NCBI GenBank assembly: GCA_003513495.1
Contig: DOPM01000009.1
Coordinates: 473-42,326 of the forward strand
Direction of reading: 5' to 3'
DNA from: Desulfosporosinus sp.
GTDB lineage: Bacteria; Bacillota; Desulfitobacteriia; Desulfitobacteriales; Desulfitobacteriaceae
DNA: 41,854 nt
Below are positions 26,783 through 33,994 of the stretch, in pieces. Made by a program: the position numbers and the translations under genes. The notes below the pieces were generated by a model. It ran no database searches and had not been told where the DNA came from. It worked only from the letters and a program-made list of their open reading frames with translations. How positions within the stretch are numbered: the first letter of the stretch is position 1; every line of letters starts with the position of its first letter.

Positions 26783-27736
26783 TTATTCACTACCTTTAAG
26801 AATCAATCGTTTGAAGTCGTCTACATTACCTACACAATTATCTCGTTTAAACCATAAAAAATCATTCTCTTTTGAGTAAATAAATCGTTCAGCGTACATA
26901 CCAGTATAACTATTTAAAATAGCCAAATTTCGCTTTGAAGAAATAATAACTTTTGTTGGCATCTTCTCAAATCGACCTAATAGCATGATTCTACTACACA
27001 ATGGTGCACTGACTTCCGTCTCCGTTAGAGCATGTCCAGGAGATGACCAAAAACCTCGTTTTTTTGGGGTTATCCAATGAAGATTAACTGGATTATCTGA
27101 GCATATGAAATCACCAACCTTAGGCGGCACATAGGCAACAGTCCAGTTTCTATCACCTAATGGAGGAATGATGGCGTCTACGGCAGTAAGTAGATTATTG
27201 ACGTGCGTATTGTTGTCAAAAGATATCGTGTACTTTCCCTCGAAGACGAACTTCTTTAGGTCTTCATACGAAATCTCATCGTTGTATTCAACTCCATCTT
27301 CTTTCATTCTTTGCTTGATTGATTCAAACCTTTCGGGTGTTGCCACCATCATTTGTGACATGATTTTAGCTATGTCTTGCATTGGCCTCGAGAAGACCTC
27401 TCTCCGCGTCGGTGTCCTCTCGGACAATAGTGCTATGTAATTAATCAGCAAGTTATATTCTTCTGCCCCCTCGGGTATTTCTTGACTACTGCACACTTCT
27501 TTTATTATGGGGGCAACTTTATCTTCTACAAAAGCAAATACATCTTCAATTGCATCAGGTTCAGCATTAGGTAATTTCACTCGGTAAAGGTATTTTTGAT
27601 ATCCCACACTCCTCGGATAAGCTTCCCATTGTTTCCCGCTTGTCTGGTCAAAAACCCACAATTTACTTTCCTTAGTTCCGTTCTGAGTAAACAACGCGAG
27701 ATGTGATTCGGGGATGAAGTGATGCCTTTTCTTCAA
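26783..27736 (-). CDS. DUF4238 domain-containing protein
   Basis: A 317-residue protein beginning KKRHHFIPESHLALFTQNG, the signature of DUF4238 (HFIPxxyLxxF). The rest is helical (VAPIIKEVCSS, LINYIALLSERTPTRRE), with a C-terminal segment containing ICSDNPVNLHW that is also typical. The start is TTG with GGAGAG upstream. DUF4238 proteins have no established function but are frequent as isolated genes in defence and accessory islands. It is co-directional with the nuclease-helicase genes. Confidence 0.85.
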   Translation of the reverse strand: MKKRHHFIPESHLALFTQNGTKESKLWVFDQTSGKQWEAYPRSVGYQKYLYRVKLPNAEPDAIEDVFAFVEDKVAPIIKEVCSSQEIPEGAEEYNLLINYIALLSERTPTRREVFSRPMQDIAKIMSQMMVATPERFESIKQRMKEDGVEYNDEISYEDLKKFVFEGKYTISFDNNTHVNNLLTAVDAIIPPLGDRNWTVAYVPPKVGDFICSDNPVNLHWITPKKRGFWSSPGHALTETEVSAPLCSRIMLLGRFEKMPTKVIISSKRNLAILNSYTGMYAERFIYSKENDFLWFKRDNCVGNVDDFKRLILKGSE

Positions 27737-27814
27737 TTAGATCTCTCCTCTTGGCCCCATGTTATCATTTTATAATTACAAAAGAATCGATCATTTTCTT
27801 TCATACTTCTTTTA

Positions 27815-27997
27815 TCATGCCGATCTTTCACATAACGTCCCGCGTGTTTGCGACGCGTCCCAACCGCATTCATATTGACAAAGTGTCGAAAACACGCTGT
27901 TGTAGACTTCTAGAGATTTATGAGGGTCTCCATTCTGAACTTCAAGTTTAACCCCTTCTAGCTGTTCAATGGCTTTTTCTTTGTCTATGACCCTCAT
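27815..27997 (-). CDS. Small hypothetical ORF (60 aa) whose start lies in a long inverted repeat
   Basis: It reads MRVIDKEKAIEQLEGVKLEV, then QNGDPHKSLEVYNSVFSTL. The N-terminal 40 residues look like genuine helical protein, while the C-terminal 20 (CGWDASQTRGTLCERSA) look less natural, so the frame may have been truncated or joined. The start ATG and the codons for DPHKSLEV lie in the two arms of a 23-bp perfect inverted repeat, which would hide the start codon in mRNA. No clear ribosome binding site precedes it. Function unknown. Confidence 0.35.
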   Translation of the reverse strand: MRVIDKEKAIEQLEGVKLEVQNGDPHKSLEVYNSVFSTLCQYECGWDASQTRGTLCERSA

Positions 27998-28011
27998 AAA
28001 TCTCTAGAAGT
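27906..28011. repeat. 23-bp perfect inverted repeat flanking 60 bp
   Basis: The left arm 27906-27928 (ACTTCTAGAGATTTATGAGG...) and right arm 27989-28011 are exact reverse complements over 23 bases and enclose 60 bases. Bases just outside and inside the arms do not match, so the repeat is sharply bounded. Options are an invertible DNA switch, a templated inverted duplication or an mRNA hairpin. Confidence 0.8.
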
Positions 28012-28046
28012 TAGGTGACAGTTCAGACTTAGGAGCAACACTTAAA

Positions 28047-28640
28047 TTATTTTTTCGGAACAAGATTAGGAAATTCGTATATGAACTTTAATAACATTTC
28101 AATAAAAATTAATAAATCCTTACCATCCTCTTGATTCATTGAAGTAATCTCATGGTTAGCCTCATTTCCTTTTTTACGAATATGATCAACCCAGTGTCTT
28201 CCGTTCGGAGGGATATATCCTTGCTCTGCAAGATAGTTTACATATTCAATAAACTTTAAACCTTCTCCAGCTCCCTGATTAACTGCAATATTCATTAACA
28301 TCTTCCTACAAATCAATACAGTAGCAGTATAGCAATTATTTATCATACATTTCCTAGCTTCTTCATAAAGAGAATTTAATTCTTCAGGGACATTCGATAC
28401 ACTATTCCCTATCGATTCGCCAGGAATTTGTTCATTATTTGTGGTGAAGTAAGTTGGGCCTAGACAGTTTGGACAAATATAGATTCCTCCGACTTGTTCT
28501 CCAGATCCATCTCTTTGTTTGCCAATTCTATAACCTTTTTCTGAAGAAACTTTATTACCACAATATCCGCACTTATAAGAACGATTTAGGATTGTTTGCA
28601 ATCCATGATAGTTATACAAACTCCTATTAAAGAATTCCAC
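28047..28640 (-). CDS. Zinc-ribbon DUF4145 domain-containing protein (HEPN-like)
   Basis: A 197-residue protein. The N-terminal zinc ribbon is KCGYCGNKV and ICPNCLGP (two C-x2-C pairs, residues about 23-60). A helical DUF4145 domain covers about 85-190, with the signature CRKMLMNIAVNQGA, then HIRKKGNEANHEI. DUF4145 belongs to or resembles the HEPN clan, many members of which are RNases or toxin-like subunits; the R...N-x2-H arrangement is present but catalytic activity is not shown. The start is GTG 28640. DUF4145 domains are often fused to restriction or helicase proteins, so a free-standing copy in this island fits a defence role. Upstream lie paired palindromes (28683-28749) that may control it. 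Confidence 0.85.
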   Translation of the reverse strand: MEFFNRSLYNYHGLQTILNRSYKCGYCGNKVSSEKGYRIGKQRDGSGEQVGGIYICPNCLGPTYFTTNNEQIPGESIGNSVSNVPEELNSLYEEARKCMINNCYTATVLICRKMLMNIAVNQGAGEGLKFIEYVNYLAEQGYIPPNGRHWVDHIRKKGNEANHEITSMNQEDGKDLLIFIEMLLKFIYEFPNLVPKK

Positions 28641-28682
28641 CTTAATACCCCACTTTCTTTTTCTGAACTATCAGATAACGAT

Positions 28683-28749
28683 GTATTACCGACACGTGTC
28701 GCAGATCCCTCCAATTCCGTATGGTGTATACGACACATGTCGGTAATAC
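28683..28749. promoter_or_regulatory. Paired palindromes upstream of DUF4145 gene, candidate operator
   Basis: Two 19-base arms (28683-28701 and 28731-28749) are inverted copies of each other with one mismatch. Each arm holds its own palindrome: CGACACGTGTCG (perfect, 28690-28701) and CGACACATGTCG (two mismatches, 28731-28742). They lie 43-109 bases before the GTG start, where a promoter should be. This layout fits two repressor dimers, TetR-like in spacing. The core resembles but does not match the Bacillus parS site. Confidence 0.5.
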
Positions 28750-28905
28750 TCCCTATACCGGAACTGGGTGTTAACATTAACAATTAAAGGTTTAAGCTAC
28801 GGGCAACACTTCACTTAATTTTTAACAAAATAACAAATATTCCTATATTTTAATAAGATTATGCATCAGAATGCTCACCTCTCAATATATAGAAGGAGGA
28901 ATTAA

Positions 28906-29004
28906 ATGTAAATCATTGATCAACTGCTTCAACATCACATTATAGACATTATCTACACTTGTATTCTTGACTACACTTCACCGAAATCAAGATTCATCGC
29001 CTAG
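28906..29004 (+). pseudogene. Small ORF with ATG-TAA start-stop
   Basis: A near-perfect ribosome binding site (AAGGAGGA) leads to ATG at 28906 immediately followed by TAA. The frame then stays open for 30 codons (IIDQLLQHHIIDIIYTCILD, ending SRFIA) to TAG at 29002-29004. Either a tiny gene was killed at codon 2 or this is a start-stop element. It is convergent with the NERD gene and touches its end. Confidence 0.3.
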
Positions 29005-29752
29005 TTGGTAATTGTAAACCTACACTTCGGATAATTTTTACACCCTCTAAAATCTCCATATTTACCCTTTCTTGTGATTAACTCCCCACCACATTTTGGA
29101 CAACTATTAGAGCCAATTCGATTCGCCACTTCAGCTTTCTTTTTATGTATTCCTTCGACGTGCTGAGTCCTTGCTTCCTTATCACTTACATTTAGATCTA
29201 GTAATTTCGAATATATCTCTTCCTTTTGCTGATCAGTAATAGTTTCCGCCGTAAACCCTTTAATCGTTTTCAGCAATTCAACAGAATATATAACCTTGGT
29301 GTTTGTCTTTACCTTTAAATCAGCATCAATGGAAAAAACAATAATAGGTACATAATTCAGCTCCTGATATTCTTGCAAATTCTGCTTCAGAGCCTGAATA
29401 TGGCCATAGTTTTGCCTTATCGGATTAAAGAATTTTTTTTTCGCTTGTAGATTACTTGTGTCCAAGACTCTCCATACTCGTCTCCATAAATCCATCCCCT
29501 ATAATTCTTCGTCTCTATTACAAAAATCCCGTAATTTGACACGACTACATGATCTATCTGGGATGTCTTCCCATCAACTCTCAACATTAAGTCATTTATG
29601 ACCTTATATTTGGTTGGATCTAACCTTGTTAAGAACGCCGATATTGTTTTCTCACCAATGATTCCTTTGATTTTGGGCTTATATAATCCATAAACAAAAA
29701 CAACTAAAACTAATAGCCACAAATACCATAACTCCAAGAAAGCATTTGTCAT
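29001..29752 (-). pseudogene. NERD domain protein with C-terminal topoisomerase-type zinc finger, frameshifted
   Basis: Read through one lesion this is a protein of about 250 residues. An N-terminal membrane anchor (LWYLWLLVLVVFVYGLY) is followed by a NERD nuclease-related domain: GEKTISAFL, SQIDHVVVSNYGIFVIETKNYRGWI. The next block resumes in another frame as FFNPIRQNYGHIQALKQNLQ and runs to a zinc finger of the zf-C4_Topoisom type, CPKCGGELITRKGKYGDFRG plus CKNYPKC. The break is in a run of nine A (about 29432-29440); ten would keep one frame. GGGGAG precedes the ATG at 29752. NERD proteins are PD-(D/E)XK-like and linked to DNA processing. Because the lesion is in a homopolymer, polymerase slippage or a sequencing error could still give full-length protein. 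Confidence 0.75.
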
Positions 29753-29862
29753 TCTGATCGTCTCCCCTCTCTTTCCTCTCAGTGTATATTCAAAACACTT
29801 AATCGTCTTCGAGCCCCTAAACTTCTTCTAAGGTACGGCGAAAAAATCACTCGGCTAAGCAT

Positions 29863-32121
29863 CTAAACCCGCTTCCTATAATACTCCTCCAACCTCTCAT
29901 CACACCGCCCAACAATCCAGTCCTTCTCCCCCTGCGTCATCCTCTTCCAAACATGCCGGTTAAACTCCACATACTCAATATCCCGGCACCGACTCATAAA
30001 CCTCATATCCTCAAACCGCTTAAACGGATTGCTAAAGATATTTCTCTCAACATCCTTTCTCGTATATCCGTTTTTGCAATACAGACTAGATTTCTTCTCA
30101 ACCACCAGCCCGCTCTCTTTTCTAGCCCTATAAAAATCCATAAAGTAATTAACGATGTCCTCGACCCTAACTCTTCCCTTTTCGTCCACATTCTCAAGCA
30201 TAGCTTTGAGCAGTACCGGCTTATAAGAAAAACTCATATCCATAGTTCTGACCATGTCCATAAACTTATCTTTCATATTGGCGGGATTGATCAGCTCCCA
30301 GCCGTACTGTTTAGCATAGCTCCCTACGGTTGCTTCCTTAAAATATTTAAAGCTCCTTTTATCCCCGAAGGGCACCTCTAAATCAGGGGTTATCTTTCCT
30401 TCACGCAGATACCGTTCAATGGTTTCTGTTTGCACATCCACCATCCTCACAAACTCCAGCTGAGATATCATCCCTTTCACTTCATCCTGCCAGTTAAAGA
30501 GATCAATCAGCTCGTAATCCGCAACATTCACCGGGGAATCCAGAAAAACAGATGGTTTTTCTCCTCTAGCAATTAAATCTCTGTCCAGTTCAAACTGTTT
30601 CTGTGAAGCGACAACGTACTCTCCCGCCCTATATTCCTTGAAGTTAAACATCCTGTGCAGAGAGTAGGGCATGTTAAACAAGCCGGCATTATCAATAAAA
30701 TCAAAGACCATCAGATAGGCCTTACCCGCGCACTTGCGCATCCCCCGGCCCAGTTGCTGAACATAAAGTGTTTTGGAAAGCGTCGGCCTGGCCATGAACA
30801 AAACTTCTGTTTTCGGACTGTCCCAGCCCTCGTTTAAAAGGTCACAAGCACATAAGACTTGGATATCTCCATGTTCATAAAGATCTAAAATCCGCGACCT
30901 TTCTCCTGACTTCATAGAACCGGAGACAGCCTCACAATTAATTCCCTGTTCCTTAAACAAGGCAGAAATCTCTTGAGCGTGGTGTACGGAAGCACAGAAT
31001 ACCACTGTTTTCTTATCCCGAACAAAATTCAAGTAGGTTTCTGCAATGAGCTTATTTCTTTCCGGCACAAAGAGTTTGCTTTCTAAGTCCTGGGCGTAAT
31101 ATTTAATGCCATTGATTCTTACCGCAGAAAGATCCACATTGGTCTTGACTCGAATACACCTGATTGGAACAAGCTCCCCTAATTCCACGGCTTGCTGCAA
31201 ATCCAGTTTATGAGCCACATTTTTAAAGTCCTCCAGGATACTCTCGCCATCTGCTCGATCCGGGGTAGCCGTAAGCCCCAGAGTGAATTCAGGTTTGAAA
31301 TAACTCAAAACCTTCCTATAAGTATCTGCCGTTCCATGATGACATTCATCGACAATGACATAGCCAAAGTCATCCGGTTTAAACCGTTCAAGATTTCTGG
31401 CAACACTTTGAATGCTGCTGCAAACAACATAAGCGTTCTTAGCCTTTTCTTCAGCCACATAAAGGCCTGTCTCTGCCTGATCCCAAAGTTCCTCAAAGGT
31501 GCCTTTTGCCTGGGTGATCAGTTCTTTGGTATGAGCCAAGAACAGGGTTCTTTTCCCCAGACGTTTGGCGTCACTGACTGCGGTCACAGTTTTTCCGGTT
31601 CCGGTAGCATGATAAAGCAGAGCGATACTCTCCCCTTGCTCGCGCATGGTCTGCAGGCTGTCTAAAGCAGCTTGTTGATGTTCCCGCAGTTCAATCACCT
31701 TGCCCTTTTGCTTAGGCAGATAATCCTCCAGCATTCTAAAGGAGGGTATTTCCCCGACAAAAATCCGCAGCTCGTCCTTGACCTTCTCAGGCTGATGCTT
31801 CAGTTGGTTGTATACCCAGCGGTAAATCTTCCAGTTATGATAGATCAGGCTATTTTGCTTGGTAAGGTCATCATAATATTTATTAGAAGAGACCTTATTT
31901 GGGTTATGATAGGTTTCACCGTCAATCTCGATGGCTATTTTTAAGTCTTCACTTTCCAGAGCAAAATCTATGGAGCGTCTATGTCCATAAATATCGGTGA
32001 ACGGATACTGAAGATAGAGATACTCCGCTTGATCCGGACCAAAGGTATCACAGAACAGCTCGACAAAGAGATCTTCGGCGATGCTGCCCAGGCTTCCCTT
32101 CTGCTTGATCTTTTCTGTCAA
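29863..32121 (-). CDS. REase-like (DUF559/Vsr type) - SF2 DEAD/DEAH helicase
   Basis: An intact 752-residue protein, starting at TTG 32121 with GAGGGG upstream. The N-terminal nuclease-like domain covers about residues 1-125: RRSIDFALESEDLKIAIEID with GETYH, matching the D...ExD-G-x2-H core of DUF559/Vsr-like endonucleases. The SF2 core has YHATGTGKT near 175, IVDECHHGTAD near 260, GLTATPDRADGE near 288, ACDLLNEGWD, and QQLGRGMRKC near 464. The C-terminal 250 residues are unassigned. The overall plan resembles the motor/nuclease (R) subunit of type I restriction systems, but there is no methylase or specificity subunit nearby. It starts 14 bases after the DUF429-pyrophosphohydrolase gene, so the two are surely one operon. 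Confidence 0.92.
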   Translation of the reverse strand: MTEKIKQKGSLGSIAEDLFVELFCDTFGPDQAEYLYLQYPFTDIYGHRRSIDFALESEDLKIAIEIDGETYHNPNKVSSNKYYDDLTKQNSLIYHNWKIYRWVYNQLKHQPEKVKDELRIFVGEIPSFRMLEDYLPKQKGKVIELREHQQAALDSLQTMREQGESIALLYHATGTGKTVTAVSDAKRLGKRTLFLAHTKELITQAKGTFEELWDQAETGLYVAEEKAKNAYVVCSSIQSVARNLERFKPDDFGYVIVDECHHGTADTYRKVLSYFKPEFTLGLTATPDRADGESILEDFKNVAHKLDLQQAVELGELVPIRCIRVKTNVDLSAVRINGIKYYAQDLESKLFVPERNKLIAETYLNFVRDKKTVVFCASVHHAQEISALFKEQGINCEAVSGSMKSGERSRILDLYEHGDIQVLCACDLLNEGWDSPKTEVLFMARPTLSKTLYVQQLGRGMRKCAGKAYLMVFDFIDNAGLFNMPYSLHRMFNFKEYRAGEYVVASQKQFELDRDLIARGEKPSVFLDSPVNVADYELIDLFNWQDEVKGMISQLEFVRMVDVQTETIERYLREGKITPDLEVPFGDKRSFKYFKEATVGSYAKQYGWELINPANMKDKFMDMVRTMDMSFSYKPVLLKAMLENVDEKGRVRVEDIVNYFMDFYRARKESGLVVEKKSSLYCKNGYTRKDVERNIFSNPFKRFEDMRFMSRCRDIEYVEFNRHVWKRMTQGEKDWIVGRCDERLEEYYRKRV

Positions 32122-32135
32122 TTTGATTCAACCCC

Positions 32136-33221
32136 TCAACCGTTGTTAACTTCTTTCAGCAGGAGCTTATCCCGGAAAGAACCTCTCTCCTCAACCTTTT
32201 GCTTTCTGATATCCTCGAATTCCTGCCGAGAAACCCCTTTATAATCCAAGATGGCGTAGACCACTTCCACTAAATCCGCCAGTTCTTCAACGCTTTGGCT
32301 GTCCAGGTACTCCTGAAGCTCTTCCCCTAACTTGGCGTTTAATAAATCCAGGTACTCTTTGCCCGAGACTTTTTCTATAATGGCTTTCTTGCCGTTATCC
32401 TCGATGATCTGGGGTATTTTATCGCGAATCAGTTTATTGTATACTTTTATCCTCTCTGATTTACCGTCACGGACTTCATTCTCGTCAATAATTGGAATAG
32501 AAATGAACCCATCCCGATCATCCCCGAAAACCTTCCCTTTATGATTGGCCAGCCAATAAGCGGCGTAAGCACATAAAAAAGCATCCAGCTTGTCCTCAAG
32601 GTTTTTAAACTCCTTTTTTGACATTGCTTGAATGCTTGATGAATGATTAAAAAAATCTTCTATATTATGGACGGGGGGATTGAATTCACTCAATCTTTTC
32701 AAAAGGTTAACCATCCGACCCAACTCCGTTTTAGTTGTTTCAAATTTAACCTTATGTTTGATTTTGTATTTAATTGGAAAAGCGTCAGGAAAAAGGCCTA
32801 AAGTTATTCCCGTGGGAAAGGTTTCGATAATCACGTGCTTTTTATTTGTTAAGTCACCTGTGAGGAAAAAAACTGGCATCCGATTTCTAATGGCTTTTAC
32901 GACTTCTTCTCCTCGAACTAACCTATAGTGTTTTAACATAAAGCTTCTACTGCAATTGAAAACGGATAGATTTCTGCCATTGATTTTTTCTCTCATTATT
33001 GCTCCATCACAGGATCTAGAGCCTGTTTCGTTATTCACGATTAAGGGAGCATCAATCCCGACGATTGCTCCTTCTTGGGCATACTCTTCAACGATCGCCG
33101 CAATCATTTCGTCGCTGAACACCTGAGACTCACAATAAACAATTTCTCCCTTGTCATCGATCACACAAATTCCCGATTCGTTGGCATAGGTCCACGCTAA
33201 GTCAATTCCGATATAACGCAT
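32136..33221 (-). CDS. DUF429 - MazG-like NTP pyrophosphohydrolase fusion
   Basis: A 361-residue two-domain protein with GGAGG before ATG. Residues 1-260 are DUF429: YIGIDLAWTYANESGICVID with GIDAPLIVNN and LDAFLCAYAAYW, an RNase H-fold family of predicted nucleases. Residues 265-361 are a MazG/phosphoribosyl-ATP-pyrophosphohydrolase-like domain: KLIRDKIPQIIEDNG, then KLGEELQEYL and VEELADLVEVVYAIL, giving the E-x3-E...E-x2-D metal-binding pattern. Each domain is known alone; the fusion is unusual to me. It is the first gene of a two-gene operon with the REase-SF2 helicase. MazG-type enzymes remove non-canonical NTPs or alter nucleotide pools, and nucleotide depletion is an established defence strategy; linking the two here is inference. 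Confidence 0.88.
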   Translation of the reverse strand: MRYIGIDLAWTYANESGICVIDDKGEIVYCESQVFSDEMIAAIVEEYAQEGAIVGIDAPLIVNNETGSRSCDGAIMREKINGRNLSVFNCSRSFMLKHYRLVRGEEVVKAIRNRMPVFFLTGDLTNKKHVIIETFPTGITLGLFPDAFPIKYKIKHKVKFETTKTELGRMVNLLKRLSEFNPPVHNIEDFFNHSSSIQAMSKKEFKNLEDKLDAFLCAYAAYWLANHKGKVFGDDRDGFISIPIIDENEVRDGKSERIKVYNKLIRDKIPQIIEDNGKKAIIEKVSGKEYLDLLNAKLGEELQEYLDSQSVEELADLVEVVYAILDYKGVSRQEFEDIRKQKVEERGSFRDKLLLKEVNNG

Positions 33222-33454
33222 TCATTTACCTCCAAAAACCTTTGGCTTTAATTCAACCCTCAAGGGAATGCGCCCTTATGGACAACATTTGACGTATAGT
33301 TACTTTTTCGCCGAACTTCCCGCTTTTCCTTCTACCAATCACCAAATATTTCAAAATCTATGTCAAGGGGCGTCCATTTGCGAACAATAATGACTGCTCG
33401 ATAGATTAGATTATAAAAGGGCACCCAATAGGTACCCATTCTTGTTATTTATAC

Positions 33455-33483
33455 TTGACGGTGACAAATGATCGGAGTAAACT
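33455..33483 (+). promoter_or_regulatory. Sigma-A-type promoter of the marR-MATE operon
   Basis: TTGACG (33455-33460), 17 bases, TAAACT (33478-33483). It lies directly before the paired operator repeats. Confidence 0.6.
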
Positions 33484-33485
33484 AA

Positions 33486-33514
33486 GTTAGTATTCTAACA
33501 GTTAGATTTCTAAC
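33486..33514. promoter_or_regulatory. Tandem MarR-type operators
   Basis: Two consecutive copies of GTTAG-N4-CTAAC (33486-33499 and 33501-33514), one base apart, sit just after the -10 box and 20 bases before the MarR start. Position and symmetry fit autorepression by the MarR protein. Confidence 0.75.
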
Positions 33515-33533
33515 CAGATAGGTGGTGTAGGCT

Positions 33534-33980
33534 TTGAATTATTCTGAGACTAGGGAATTACATGATTTACTCTTTAGTTTTATGGATATGTTTCACGAAA
33601 AATTTCTTTATTCCTTTAGGAAAAATAATGAAAGTAAAACCGGCATGAAGAAAAATCATGTCAAAATCATTATGATGTTACATCGGTTTAAAAATTTGAC
33701 CTCCACAGAAATTGCTAAGATGTTATATATGGAGAAAGGCAGTGTAACCACTTTAATAGACCAATTGACAGAGTCCGGTTTTGTTTTACGTTGCGATTTT
33801 GCCAATGACCGTCGAAAGTCCTTGGTAACGCTGACCGATTCCGGAAAGGCACAGATAGAAATCGTTATCGCCAATCACATCCAGAGTATGCATGAACTAT
33901 TTCAGAATGTCGATTCCGATGAAATGGAGCAGTTTGCAGATAACCTAAAGAACGTTGTGCAATTTATGAACAAATTATAG
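33534..33980 (+). CDS. MarR family transcriptional regulator
   Basis: A 148-residue winged-helix repressor: KKNHVKIIMMLHRF, LTSTEIAKMLYMEKGSVTTL with IDQLTESGFV (recognition helix near residues 62-80), and the wing CDFANDRRKSLVTLTDSGK, a classic MarR block. The start is TTG 33534, nine bases after AGGTGG. It is followed 14 bases later by a MATE pump and preceded by a promoter overlapped by two inverted repeats, so it most likely represses its own operon until the pump's substrate binds. Length and motifs are normal. Confidence 0.93.
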   Translation: MNYSETRELHDLLFSFMDMFHEKFLYSFRKNNESKTGMKKNHVKIIMMLHRFKNLTSTEIAKMLYMEKGSVTTLIDQLTESGFVLRCDFANDRRKSLVTLTDSGKAQIEIVIANHIQSMHELFQNVDSDEMEQFADNLKNVVQFMNKL

Positions 33981-33994
33981 AAGGTGGATTAATA

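Noticed and set aside
28690..28701. parS-like centromere site (CGACACGTGTCG)
   Set aside because: The core differs from the Bacillus consensus, and the second inverted copy points to an operator.
31192..31665. 157-codon plus-strand frame opposite the REase-SF2 helicase
   Set aside because: Antisense shadow; the minus-strand frame carries all helicase motifs.
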